DNA of 64,000 nucleotides, taken from positions 124,001 to 188,000 of the forward strand of contig NZ_JABFMV010000002.1 of NCBI RefSeq assembly GCF_013359685.1, read 5' to 3'. Positions 40,891-49,705 of the stretch are shown piece after piece. Numbering within the stretch: the stretch's first letter is position 1; each line of letters opens with the position of its first letter. A program made the translations under genes and the position numbers. The stretch comes from Leifsonia sp. C5G2. Its GTDB lineage: Bacteria > Actinomycetota > Actinomycetes > Actinomycetales > Microbacteriaceae. Under the pieces are notes generated by a model. That model had not been told where the DNA came from and ran no database searches. It was given only the letters and a program-made list of their open reading frames with translations.

Positions 40891-43323
40891 CTAGGCGACC
40901 GACGAGTAGGCGACGATCCCGCGGCGGATGGACTCGAGGGCCTGCCGCGCGACGCGGCCGACGTTCCCCTGCGCGACGAGCGACAGCTGGTCGAGCAGGT
41001 CGATCGTCTGCTTGGTCCAGCGGACGAAGTCGCCCGCGGCCATGTCGGCCTCGCTGAGCACGGCGTCGAGGCTCTGGCCGCGGGACCACATCCACATCGC
41101 CAGCGAGATCGCCGTCGACGGCGGCTCGCTGCCCGGAAGGCGGTTGTCCTGCTCCAGATCGTCGAGCCGGCTCCACAGCTCGGTCGTGCGCTCCAGGGCC
41201 GGGCGGAAGGCGCCGCGCGGGAGCGTGCGCTCGTTGGCGAGGCCCTCGTCGCGCCGCGGCTCGAAGACCAGCGCGCACGCCATGGCGGCGAGGCCGGGGG
41301 CGTCGAGGTCCTTCCAGACGTTGCGTCGCAAGCACTCCGCCACCAGAAGGTCCCGCTCGCCGTAGATGCGCTTGAGCGTGCGGCCGTGCACCGTGAGGGC
41401 GGTCTCGCCGTCCTCCGTCGCCAGGTAGCCCAGCTCCAGCAGGACGTCCGAGACCCGGTCGAACACCTTCGCGACAGCGCCGGTGCGCGATTGGATCTGG
41501 GCACGCAGCCGGTCGGTGTCGCGCTTGAGCTTCCACCAGCGCTCCGCCCACCGGGCGTGCTGCTCGCGCTCGGTGCAGCGGTGGCACGGGTGGTCCTTCA
41601 TACGCTTGCGGAGGGCGGCCAGCTGGTGCTGACGCTTCTCCCGGTCGCCGTTCGACGCCGACTCGATCCGGGAGCCCTTGCGCTCCAGGTCGGTCAGCTC
41701 GCGGCGGATCGAGAAGTACTCCTTGAAGTCGCCGAGGTGGCAGGTCATCGCCTCCTCGTACCCCGCGAGCGACTGCTCCTGCTGCATCGCCTTGCGGGCG
41801 AGGTCCACCACCGCGCGGTCGGCCTGGAACTGGGCGAACGACGACTCCAGGATCTCGCGCGTGCGCGTCCGGCCGAACTGGTCGATCAGGTTGACGGCCA
41901 TGTTATACGTCGGCCGGAAGCTGGAGTTGAGCGGGTAGCTGCGGCGGGAGGCGAGCGAGGCCACCGACTGCGGGTCGAGACCGTCCTCCCACTGGATGAC
42001 CGAGTGCCCCTCGACGTCGATGCCGCGCCGGCCCGCGCGGCCGGTCAGCTGCGTGTACTCCCCCGGCGTGATCGGGACGCGCGCCTCGCCGTTGAACTTC
42101 TCCAGCTTCTCCAGCACCACGGTGCGGGCGGGCATGTTGATGCCGAGCGCGAGCGTCTCGGTCGCGAACACGACCTTGACCAGCTTGCGCCGGAACAGCT
42201 CCTCGACGACCTCCTTGAACGCCGGGAGGAGACCGGCGTGATGGGCCGCGACGCCGCGCTCCAGGCCCTCCAGCCACTCCCAGTAGCCGAGCACTGCGAG
42301 GTCTTCGTCGAGCAGCGTGCGGCAGCGCTCCTCCACGATCTCGCGGATCTCGTCGCGCTCGTGCTTCTCGGTCAACCGGATGCCGGAACGCAGCACCTGG
42401 CGAACCGCCTGGTCGCAGCCGTTGCGGCTGAAGATGAAGAAGATCGCCGGGAGCAGATTGCGGTCGCCGAGCAGGGAGACGAGGTCGGCCCGGTTCATCC
42501 GGAACCCGTCGGGGCGGCCGCCCTTCGAGTGGTAGCGCCCGACATCCCGCATCTGCCGGCTGCTGAGCACCCGGCCGCCGTAGCGCGCCATCTGCACCAG
42601 CTCGGGGTTCACCCGGTTGGTCGCGGCGAGCCCCGACGAGTCGAACAGGTCGATCAGCTTGGAGCGCATCAGGATGTGCTGCTCCAGCGGCACCGGACGC
42701 TCCTCCGACACGACGACGTCGGTGTCGCCGCGCACCGCCTGCAGCCAGTCGCCGAACTCCTCCGCGTTCGACACGGTGGCGCTCAGCGACACCATCCGCA
42801 CCTCCGACGGCAGGTGGATGATGACCTCCTCCCACACCGCGCCGCGGAACCGGTCGGCCAGGTAGTGCACCTCGTCCATCACGACGTATGCGAGGTCGGA
42901 GAGCAGGTCGGAGTCCGCGTAGAGCATGTTGCGCAGCACCTCGGTCGTCATCACGACGATGCGCGCGTGCGAGTTGATGTTGGTGTCGCCGGTGAGGAGG
43001 CCCACCGACTCCGGCCCGTACGCCTCGACGAACTCCTGGAACTTCTGGTTGCTGAGCGCCTTCATCGGCGTCGTGTAGAAGACCTTGGCGTTGGCCTCCC
43101 GCATCGCCAGGAACACGGCGAACTCGGCGACGATCGTCTTGCCCGCGCCGGTCGGCGCCGCGACGAGCACGCTGCGGCCGCGCTCGAGGGCCGCGCACGC
43201 CTCCCGCTGGAACGGGTCGAGGTCGAACCGCAGCCCCTCGCGGAAGGTCTCGAGCAGCGGCTGGCGGGCTCGGTCACGAGAGGCGGCGTACCGCTCCGCC
43301 GGCGAGAGCGTCTGGTCGGTCAC
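40891..43323 (-). CDS. helY: SKI2/Mtr4-like DExH RNA helicase HelY
   Basis: An 810-residue superfamily 2 helicase. Motif I is LVAAPTGAGKTIVAEF near 55, motif II is MDEVHYLADRFRG near 145, motif III is SLSATVSN, and motif VI is QLTGRAGRRGID near 430. The C-terminal half has an arch-like insertion and a CxxC-type element (DHPCHRCTEREQHARWAERW) before the helical domain. It is the actinobacterial HelY family, likely unwinding structured RNA during decay. It follows tatC closely (23 bp), the usual actinobacterial order. Confidence 0.94.
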   Translation of the reverse strand: MTDQTLSPAERYAASRDRARQPLLETFREGLRFDLDPFQREACAALERGRSVLVAAPTGAGKTIVAEFAVFLAMREANAKVFYTTPMKALSNQKFQEFVEAYGPESVGLLTGDTNINSHARIVVMTTEVLRNMLYADSDLLSDLAYVVMDEVHYLADRFRGAVWEEVIIHLPSEVRMVSLSATVSNAEEFGDWLQAVRGDTDVVVSEERPVPLEQHILMRSKLIDLFDSSGLAATNRVNPELVQMARYGGRVLSSRQMRDVGRYHSKGGRPDGFRMNRADLVSLLGDRNLLPAIFFIFSRNGCDQAVRQVLRSGIRLTEKHERDEIREIVEERCRTLLDEDLAVLGYWEWLEGLERGVAAHHAGLLPAFKEVVEELFRRKLVKVVFATETLALGINMPARTVVLEKLEKFNGEARVPITPGEYTQLTGRAGRRGIDVEGHSVIQWEDGLDPQSVASLASRRSYPLNSSFRPTYNMAVNLIDQFGRTRTREILESSFAQFQADRAVVDLARKAMQQEQSLAGYEEAMTCHLGDFKEYFSIRRELTDLERKGSRIESASNGDREKRQHQLAALRKRMKDHPCHRCTEREQHARWAERWWKLKRDTDRLRAQIQSRTGAVAKVFDRVSDVLLELGYLATEDGETALTVHGRTLKRIYGERDLLVAECLRRNVWKDLDAPGLAAMACALVFEPRRDEGLANERTLPRGAFRPALERTTELWSRLDDLEQDNRLPGSEPPSTAISLAMWMWSRGQSLDAVLSEADMAAGDFVRWTKQTIDLLDQLSLVAQGNVGRVARQALESIRRGIVAYSSVA

Positions 43324-43346
43324 GGGACCAGCCTATGCCCGGTCGC

Positions 43347-44138
43347 TCAGGTGGCGAGCTCGGCCTCCAGGCGGCTGGCCGCCTTGGCCGCGCGCCGGTC
43401 GTGCAGCCACGCGACGCCGTATGCCGCGAAGTACAGGGCCACCATCGGGATCGCGAGCAGGAACATCGAGAGCACGTCGGCCGCGGGCGTGGCGATCGCG
43501 GTGAAGAGGGCGATCAGGATGAGCGCCCAGCGCCACGACGCGATGATCGACTTCGCGCTGATCACACCGACGAAGTTGAGCAGCACGAGGAAGACCGGCA
43601 GCACGAACGCGATGCCGACGGCGATCACGAGCTTGAGGATGAAGTCGAAGTAGGTCTTCGCCTGGATGATCGCGGAGTCCGGTTCCGGAGCGAAGCTGGT
43701 GAGCAGGCTGACGATGTGCGGGACGAGCAGCCAGCCGGTGACTCCGCCCGCGATGAACAGCGGCACCGCGGTGAAGAAGAACCCGAAGCCGTACTTGAGC
43801 TCCTTGCGCGTCATCGCCGGCACGAAGAACGCCCAGATCTGGTACAGCCACACCGGGCTGGAGATGATCGCACCGATCGTCACCGCGACCTGCATCTTCA
43901 GGTCGAACGCGCCCGTGATGCTGTCGTAGTTCAGCATGGCCTCGCGGCCCTGCTGCTTGGCGATGTCGGTGATCGGTCCGCGCAGCGCGTTCATCACGTA
44001 GTCGCTGAGGAACCACCCGATGACGGCGCCGACCAGCAGGGCGAGCGCGGAACGGAAGAGGCGTTTGCGAAGCTCGATGAAGTGCTCGGCGAGCGTCATC
44101 CGTCCTTCGCGGTTCTTGCCTCGCTTCGTGGAGGCCAC
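43347..44138 (-). CDS. tatC: Sec-independent translocase subunit TatC
   Basis: A 263-residue membrane protein with six helices. The N-terminal signature MTLAEHFIELRKRLFRSALAL recognises twin-arginine signals, and the loop VWLYQIWAFFVPAMTRKE and the acid-containing FDFILKLVIAVGIAFVLP are canonical. It forms the receptor of the Tat pathway with TatA, whose gene ends 4 bp upstream. ATG 44138 is used; a second in-frame ATG at 44099 starts the conserved part. Confidence 0.97.
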   Translation of the reverse strand: MASTKRGKNREGRMTLAEHFIELRKRLFRSALALLVGAVIGWFLSDYVMNALRGPITDIAKQQGREAMLNYDSITGAFDLKMQVAVTIGAIISSPVWLYQIWAFFVPAMTRKELKYGFGFFFTAVPLFIAGGVTGWLLVPHIVSLLTSFAPEPDSAIIQAKTYFDFILKLVIAVGIAFVLPVFLVLLNFVGVISAKSIIASWRWALILIALFTAIATPAADVLSMFLLAIPMVALYFAAYGVAWLHDRRAAKAASRLEAELAT

Positions 44139-44142
44139 CGGA

Positions 44143-44409
44143 CTAGGACTTCGGGTTCGACTCGGTCGAGGGGTCGACGGGAGCGGGCGCCGGGGCGGCG
44201 GTGTTCTGCGCCGTGCCGGTGGTGCCGTCGGCCGGCTTGTCGGCCGCGCCGTCCTTGCCGTCCTTCTTCAGCTCGTCGACCTCGCCCTTGAAGATCCGCA
44301 TCGACTGGCCGATGCTCTTGGCGAGGGCCGGCAGCTTCGGCGCACCGAAGAGCAGCAGGATCACGGCGAGGATGATGAGCAGGTGCCATCCGGTCAGTCC
44401 TGCGAACAT
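44143..44409 (-). CDS. tatA: Twin-arginine translocase subunit TatA
   Basis: An 88-residue pore-forming subunit. The short membrane helix WHLLIILAVILLLFG leads into the hinge APKLPALAKSIGQSMRIFKGE and an amphipathic helix; the tail is acidic and Pro/Ala-rich. It lies between a small membrane protein gene (4 bp upstream) and tatC, on one message. No TatB gene is visible here. Confidence 0.97.
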   Translation of the reverse strand: MFAGLTGWHLLIILAVILLLFGAPKLPALAKSIGQSMRIFKGEVDELKKDGKDGAADKPADGTTGTAQNTAAPAPAPVDPSTESNPKS

Positions 44410-44413
44410 GAGA

Positions 44414-44773
44414 TCAGGTCCTTCTCAAAAGGTGGGCGAAGCGATCCGGAACCGTCGCCGGATCCACATCGACCAGTAGTCTACCGCGCCTGACCCGCGC
44501 ATCCCTGCGAGCTTGCCTTGCGAACGCGCGCTCGGTCAGGTGCTCCTGACGCTTCGCGGAGAGCTCCGCCGCGTCGGCCAGCACGGCCGGCTCGAACGTC
44601 TCCTGCAGCTCCTCTGCGCGGCGGGACAGTACATCCGCCTTCTCCATCAGGGCGGCGGCCTCGCGCCCGGCGGCGACCACCTTGCGGAACAGCCACCAGG
44701 CGAAGAAGGCGAGCATGCCGAGCAGACCGAGCACGAGCACGGTCCAGATCACCAGCCACGACCACCAGGGCAT
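44414..44773 (-). CDS. Single-pass membrane protein with coiled coil
   Basis: A 119-residue protein: one N-terminal helix (WLVIWTVLVLGLLGMLAFFAWWLF) and a cytoplasmic heptad-rich stretch (MEKADVLSRRAEELQETFE) with a basic end. It has the same order and size as conserved unnamed genes between pafC and tatA in related actinobacteria, as far as I recall. Function unknown; a role with Tat is suggested only by position. Confidence 0.75.
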   Translation of the reverse strand: MPWWSWLVIWTVLVLGLLGMLAFFAWWLFRKVVAAGREAAALMEKADVLSRRAEELQETFEPAVLADAAELSAKRQEHLTERAFARQARRDARVRRGRLLVDVDPATVPDRFAHLLRRT

Positions 44774-44830
44774 GCGCCCAGCCTACCCGTCGCCCTGGTC
44801 GAGCTGCTGCCTGCTTTGCGGCCGGAGAGG

Positions 44831-45805
44831 TCAGCGGTACCGCTCGACGCCCGCGCGCGCCCAGCCGGCCACGACCTGACGGGCCTCGGGCGGGTCGAGC
44901 ACGGTGAGCACGCCCGACAGCCCCGCGACGAGCCGCTTCAGCCCGTGGAAGTGCGCCACCCGCAGCCGCGTGCGCACGACGCCGTCGCGCGCCTCGCGCT
45001 CGGCGCCCTCGGGGATGTAGTCCTCGATCAGCGGGATCGCCGACGCCGAGAGCTCGACGGTCACGAGCAGATCCTCCGGCGTGCCGGTGAACAGCGTCTC
45101 GGGCAGCTTGACATCGCCCGGACGGTAGGTGATCGGCTCCTCGGTCGCCACCAGGTCGTCGATCCGGTCGAGCCGGAAGGTCCGGATGGCGGTGCGCAGA
45201 TGGTCCCAGCCGCGCAGGTACCAATCCTGGTCGACCGACTCGATCCGCAACGGGTCGACCCGGCGGCGCTCCCGCTCGCCCCGCGAGCTGAGGTAGTCGA
45301 ACTCCACCTGGACGCCCGCGATGACCGCGTCGCGGATGGTCGCGAGGGCCTCGTCGGTCTCCGATCGGGCCACGGCGACCTCGCTCGGCGCCGCCGACGC
45401 TCCGCGCGCGAGCTTCGCCATGAGCGAGCCGATCGCATCCCGGTCGGCGTTCTCGGGCAGCGCCGTCAGGTACTGCAGCCCGGCGATCAGCGCAGCCGCC
45501 TCGCGGGCGGAGAACCGGGGCGAGTCGTCGATCGCGACCTGGTGGGTGAGGACGATCTGATCGTTCTCCTCGAAGTCGTCCCAGGCGATGTCGAACAGGT
45601 CGCCCGGCTGGTACGCGTTCGTCTCCCCCGGGATGCCGGAGACGGCGATCAGCCGCACGGCGTCGCGCAGCTGCTCCTGGTCGACGCCGAAGTGCTCCGC
45701 GGCTTCGGCCACGCTCACCCGGTCGCGGTCCATCAGGTACGGGACGAGGGCGAGCAGGAACGCGAGCTTGTCCTGCGCCTGCATGGGTCTCTTGCGCTCA
45801 GCCAT
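44831..45805 (-). CDS. pafC: WYL-domain transcriptional activator PafC
   Basis: A 324-residue regulator: a helix-turn-helix at about 15-75 (MDRDRVSVAEAAEHFGVDQEQLRDAV is the DNA-binding stretch), then a WYL domain at about 140-220 (VEFDYLSSRGERERRRVDP, DWYLRGWD, FRLDRIDDL) and a C-terminal WCX domain. With PafB it forms the LexA/RecA-independent DNA-damage activator of mycobacteria. The start overlaps the end of pafB by 8 bp, matching the usual pafBC operon. Confidence 0.95.
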   Translation of the reverse strand: MAERKRPMQAQDKLAFLLALVPYLMDRDRVSVAEAAEHFGVDQEQLRDAVRLIAVSGIPGETNAYQPGDLFDIAWDDFEENDQIVLTHQVAIDDSPRFSAREAAALIAGLQYLTALPENADRDAIGSLMAKLARGASAAPSEVAVARSETDEALATIRDAVIAGVQVEFDYLSSRGERERRRVDPLRIESVDQDWYLRGWDHLRTAIRTFRLDRIDDLVATEEPITYRPGDVKLPETLFTGTPEDLLVTVELSASAIPLIEDYIPEGAEREARDGVVRTRLRVAHFHGLKRLVAGLSGVLTVLDPPEARQVVAGWARAGVERYR

Positions 45806-46868
45806 CGTGCCCCTCCCCCGCGGCGGTGGAGAACGCGGCGTCGTCGTGCGCCGCGAGCGTCGCCTCCAGCCGGTGCAGCACGTGGTCGCGCAGTTCGGGC
45901 GGCGAGAGCACCAGCACTTCCGGGCCGAAGGACGCGAGCTGGTCGGCCAGGATGTTGGTGTCAGAGAAGTTGACGGTCAGCCGCACCGGCTCCCCGTCTG
46001 CCCCGACCGGGACGGCGTCGCCGTAGCGCTTGCCGAGCCGCGTCGCCGCGTCGGTGCCGGCCGTGACCTCGATCTCCGCGAGGTTCGACTCCCAGATGCG
46101 CTCCAGCTCCAGCAGCGCGCGCTCGGCGAAGGGCTCGCCGTCGACCCTGTACTGCTCCGGGTCGAAGACGCGCGACGTGAGCTTCACCGCTCCGACGATC
46201 CGCGAGAGCAGGAACGTCCGCGAGCCGTGCGCTTCCTGGTCGATGCCCTGGAGGTGCCAACGGCCCTGGTGCTGCACGAGCGAGAGCGGCGCGACGGTCC
46301 GCTGGCGCGATGCGCTCTCGCCGGGCTTGAGGTACGGGAACTGCACCATGACGTGCCGTTCGAGGGCCTGGCTGAGCGGCTCGAACGCGGACTCGCGGAC
46401 GCGCAGCCGCGGGGCGTACCCGACGACGGGGTCGTCGGCCTCCACGCCGAGCGATCGCAGCTTCATCAGGGCGCGGCGCGACTCCCCTGACAACGACCCC
46501 TCACGCCACACGGCGGCCGCGAGGCTGAGCAGCGCCAGCTCCTCCGGCGAGAAGCTCACGTCCGACGGGAGGTCGTATGCCCCTTTCGGAATGCGATAGC
46601 GCAGCAGCTGGTTGTTGCCCGACGCCTCGGGCGCCTCCACCGTCTCCAGCGGCACACCGAGCTCGCGGATGTCGTCCTTGTCGCGCTCGAACTGCCGTTC
46701 GAGGCTGCTGTTGTCACCGTGCGGCTCGTACCGCTGCCGGTACCCCTGCACCGTGGAGAGGATCTCGCTCTTGGTCAGGCCGTTCTCGGTCGCCAGCAAG
46801 GCCAGCACGAGGCTGAACAGGCGCTCCTCGACCGGGACGCGCGCGGGCGAGGCGGGAGAACGGGACAC
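45798..46868 (-). CDS. pafB: WYL-domain transcriptional activator PafB
   Basis: A 356-residue protein: winged helix-turn-helix at 10-90 (VEERLFSLVLALLATENGLTK, RQFERDKDDIRELGVPLE), WYL domain at about 170-245 (VMVQFPYLKPGES, RWHLQGIDQEAHGSRTFLLS) and a C-terminal WCX domain. PafB and PafC act together as a DNA-damage activator binding single-stranded DNA. This pairs in one window with the LexA-controlled mutasome at 60-64 kb. ATG 46868 is the first start; the FKBP gene begins upstream. Confidence 0.95.
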   Translation of the reverse strand: MSRSPASPARVPVEERLFSLVLALLATENGLTKSEILSTVQGYRQRYEPHGDNSSLERQFERDKDDIRELGVPLETVEAPEASGNNQLLRYRIPKGAYDLPSDVSFSPEELALLSLAAAVWREGSLSGESRRALMKLRSLGVEADDPVVGYAPRLRVRESAFEPLSQALERHVMVQFPYLKPGESASRQRTVAPLSLVQHQGRWHLQGIDQEAHGSRTFLLSRIVGAVKLTSRVFDPEQYRVDGEPFAERALLELERIWESNLAEIEVTAGTDAATRLGKRYGDAVPVGADGEPVRLTVNFSDTNILADQLASFGPEVLVLSPPELRDHVLHRLEATLAAHDDAAFSTAAGEGHDG

Positions 46869-46887
46869 CCGTCCATCCTAGTCCGCG

Positions 46888-47823
46888 CTAGCGCACCCCG
46901 AGGATGTCGACGACCCACGCAGCGGCGGGAACCTGGCCCTCCGCGGGCGCCTCGACGACCACCTGCGAGCCGACCTTCTTGCCGACCAGCTGGCCGAGAA
47001 CGCTCTGCGGGAGCGCCTGGTTCAGCTGGCTCTGGCCGGTCCCGATCGAGACGATGTCGGGCGAGCCCGACTGCCAGCTGGAGAACACCACGTTCTTGTT
47101 CTCCCAGCCCACCGCCGTGTACTGCAGGATGGCGATCGAGTCCTTCTTCACCGTCGCGCCGTCGCCCGCCTTCAGCTCTTCGGTGCGCAGCTTCTTCGGG
47201 GCCCCGCCGGACGACGGGATGGTGATGCCCGGCTGGCCGGTCGGCGCGAGCACCACGGTCGGGAAGCCCGACACCGACGGACGGACCGCGCCGTCGGCCT
47301 TCGACAGGTAGGCCTTCAGGATGTCGACCACGAGCACGCCGGAGCTCGACGCCCCGGTACCGCCCGCGTCCTTGGGCGAGATCACGACGGCGACGCGTGA
47401 CCCGACCGGCGCGCACTGCAGACCCTTGCTGAGCGCCGCGTTGCCCGAGCCGAGCGCGAGCGGGTAGGTGTCGCCGCTCCCGTACGAGGTCTGCTGGACC
47501 TGACCGGTCTTGCCGTCGAGGATCGTGTACTGGATCTCGACGACCTGGCCCTTGTGCACCTGCTCGCCGGTGCCCTCGGTGAGGATGCTCCGCTCCGACT
47601 TCGTGGTGTCGAGCGGCGTCGGGATCGTGATCTTCGGCTTCGAGCCGATCTTGCCCGTGGCCTCGACCAGCTGCGAGGCCTTCCCCGACGGCAGGGCCGT
47701 GCCGCAGTCGGTGTTCGGGTCCGTGGAGCAGCCGGTCAGCGCGACGGCCACCAGCCCGGCGGCTCCGATGACGGCGGCGATTCTGCCGAGCGCGGGTGCG
47801 CGGCGACCGGTTGCGTTGGGCAC
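46888..47823 (-). CDS. Lipoprotein with two FKBP-type peptidyl-prolyl isomerase domains
   Basis: A 311-residue exported protein. The signal ends AGLVAVALTGC, a good lipobox, so it should sit on the outer face of the membrane. FKBP domain 1 is at about 80-175 (KGQVVEIQYTILDGKTGQ) and domain 2 at about 205-311 (KKDSIAILQYTAVGWEN, PAAAWVVDILGVR). The active-site aromatics are only partly conserved in domain 1, so one domain may be a chaperone rather than an enzyme. GTG 47823 follows AGAGGA. Confidence 0.9.
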   Translation of the reverse strand: MPNATGRRAPALGRIAAVIGAAGLVAVALTGCSTDPNTDCGTALPSGKASQLVEATGKIGSKPKITIPTPLDTTKSERSILTEGTGEQVHKGQVVEIQYTILDGKTGQVQQTSYGSGDTYPLALGSGNAALSKGLQCAPVGSRVAVVISPKDAGGTGASSSGVLVVDILKAYLSKADGAVRPSVSGFPTVVLAPTGQPGITIPSSGGAPKKLRTEELKAGDGATVKKDSIAILQYTAVGWENKNVVFSSWQSGSPDIVSIGTGQSQLNQALPQSVLGQLVGKKVGSQVVVEAPAEGQVPAAAWVVDILGVR

Positions 47824-47896
47824 GGGTCCTCTTTCGATCCGAACGGCGGGGGTCTGGGCTGTCCGCTGTCGCGGCACGATGTCCCGGTTTCTCATG

Positions 47897-48907
47897 CTAG
47901 CCGACGCCCGGAGCGTCCTCGTCCGCATCCCGCCCCTTTGCCAGCTCCGCGCTGGCCGTCGCCTCCCGCATGCGCTTGCGCAGGCTCTTGGGGCTGGACT
48001 GCCGCTCGCCGAGCGCGCCGGGCGTCCAGGCCTCGACGTCCTCGTCGGAGTAGTCGGACTTGGACGGGCGGCGCTTCAGCTCCGGAAGCACCGTCCCTGG
48101 GGCGAGCCGGCGCGCGGTGATGAGGAAGCCGGTGTGCGCGATCATGCGGTGGTCGGGACGCACCGCGAGGCCCTCGACGTGCCAGCCGCGGACCATCGTC
48201 TCGCTCGACTGCGGGTGCGTGTAGTCGCCGGAGGCCCGGATGGCCTCCGCGACCCGCGACAGCTGGGTCACGGTCGCGACGTAGCAGAGCACGACGCCGC
48301 CGGGCTTGAGCGCCTCGGTCACCGCGCCGAGCGTCTCCCACGGCGCCAGCATGTCGAGCACGACACGGTCGACGCTCCCCGGCTCGACCGCCTGCGGCAG
48401 GGTGTCCTGCAGGTCGCCGACGGTCACAGTCCAGTTCTCCGGGTCGCCGCCGAGGAAGGTGGCGGCGTTGGCGCGGGCGACCTCCGCGAACTCCTCGCGG
48501 CGTTCGAACGAGTGCAGCCGTCCCTCCGGGCCGATCGCCCGCAGCAGCCACAGCGACAGCGCGCCGGAGCCGACGCCGGCCTCCACCACCGTCGCACCGG
48601 GGAAGATGTCGGCCAGGGCGAGGATCTGCGCCGCGTCCTTCGGGTACACGATCGCGGCGCCGCGCGGCATCGACATGACGAAGTCCGTCAGCAGCGGGCG
48701 GAGCGCGAGGTGCTCGACGCCGGCGTTGTTGGCGACGACCGAGCCGTCCGGCAGGCCGATGATCGCGTCGTGCTCCAGAACGCCGCGGTGGCTGTGGAAC
48801 AGCTTCCCCGGCTCGAGGGTGATCGTGTTCATCCGGCCCTTCGGCCCGGTGAGCTGCACGCGGTCGCCCGCGCGGAAGGGACCGGAACTGCGTGGCGTCT
48901 CGTTCAT
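47897..48907 (-). CDS. trmI: tRNA (adenine-58-N1)-methyltransferase TrmI
   Basis: A 336-residue SAM-dependent enzyme methylating A58 in the T-loop of tRNAs. The N-terminal beta domain FRAGDRVQLTGPKGRMNTI, motif I VVEAGVGSGALSLWLLRAIG near 110, motif IV VVLDMLAPWE near 185 and the late VRPDHRMIAHTGFLITARRL match. A Lys/Arg-rich tail follows. Its ATG overlaps the HAD-family stop by 4 bp (ATGA). Confidence 0.95.
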   Translation of the reverse strand: MNETPRSSGPFRAGDRVQLTGPKGRMNTITLEPGKLFHSHRGVLEHDAIIGLPDGSVVANNAGVEHLALRPLLTDFVMSMPRGAAIVYPKDAAQILALADIFPGATVVEAGVGSGALSLWLLRAIGPEGRLHSFERREEFAEVARANAATFLGGDPENWTVTVGDLQDTLPQAVEPGSVDRVVLDMLAPWETLGAVTEALKPGGVVLCYVATVTQLSRVAEAIRASGDYTHPQSSETMVRGWHVEGLAVRPDHRMIAHTGFLITARRLAPGTVLPELKRRPSKSDYSDEDVEAWTPGALGERQSSPKSLRKRMREATASAELAKGRDADEDAPGVG

Positions 48908-49626
48908 CGGGCCGCCGCCTCCCTGCGTGCCCGGGCCACCGCGATGACGTCCTCTGCGCTCCGGCCCTCCAGCGTCGGCCAGAGGGTGTGTTCGTCCGAT
49001 TCCGGGAGCGGGACGATGTGCGGGACGCCGATCGCCGTCGCTCCCGCTTCCACGGCAGAGGCGAGACCGACCAGCGAGTCCTCGATCGCGACCGCGTCGC
49101 GCACGTCGACGCCGAGCAGCGCGGCGGCCTTCAGATAGGGGTCCGGGGCGGGCTTCGGCGCATCGACCTCGTCGCCGCTCACGATGACATCGAACGCGGG
49201 GAACGGGATGTGGCCGACGATCTGCTCCGCCATCCGCCGCACCGACATGGTGACGAGCGCGGTGGGGATGCCGCGGGCGCGCAGCTCCTCCAGCAGCTCG
49301 CGTGCTCCGGGGCGCCACGGCACGCCCTCCTCGTCGAGCTTGCGCTGGACCCGGTCGGTCAGCCACTGCACGATCTCGTCCGCCTCCATCGCGACGCCGT
49401 GCGAGCGCAGGATCTCGGCCGAGTTCCAGAGGCCGAGGCCGACGAGCAGCAGGCCGTCGTCGTGGGTCCAGGTGCCGCCGAACGACGCGACGAGCTCCTG
49501 CTCCGACGCCATCCAGTACGGCTCGGTGTCGACGAGGGTGCCGTCCATGTCCCACAGCACGGCGGCGGGCAGGTCGGAGGCGGGCGGTTGTTCGCTGCGG
49601 GGGGAAGACGCGGTCACAACGGGCAA
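48904..49626 (-). CDS. HAD-superfamily hydrolase (phosphoglycolate/sugar phosphatase-like)
   Basis: A 240-residue phosphatase. Nucleophile Asp26 and acid/base Asp28 are in LWDMDGTLVDTEP, the Thr of motif II is in ALVTMSVRRM, and the motif III Lys and motif IV acid fall in DAPKPAPDPYLKAAALLGV and AIEDSLVGLASAVEAG. A helical cap follows motif I. Substrate unknown. Coupled to trmI and divergent from the PAC2 gene, 79 bp away. Confidence 0.92.
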   Translation of the reverse strand: MPVVTASSPRSEQPPASDLPAAVLWDMDGTLVDTEPYWMASEQELVASFGGTWTHDDGLLLVGLGLWNSAEILRSHGVAMEADEIVQWLTDRVQRKLDEEGVPWRPGARELLEELRARGIPTALVTMSVRRMAEQIVGHIPFPAFDVIVSGDEVDAPKPAPDPYLKAAALLGVDVRDAVAIEDSLVGLASAVEAGATAIGVPHIVPLPESDEHTLWPTLEGRSAEDVIAVARARREAAAR

Positions 49627-49705
49627 GTCTATCGGGAGGGGGTCGGGCCTATCCTTGAGGGATGGCGTCCCGACTCAGGCGCCGGGAAGGGACGGGGACA
49701 GCTTC

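Noticed and set aside
40633-43653. 1006-residue antisense frame over helY
   Set aside because: The opposite strand encodes a complete SKI2-like helicase with all motifs; the long frame is a high-GC artefact.
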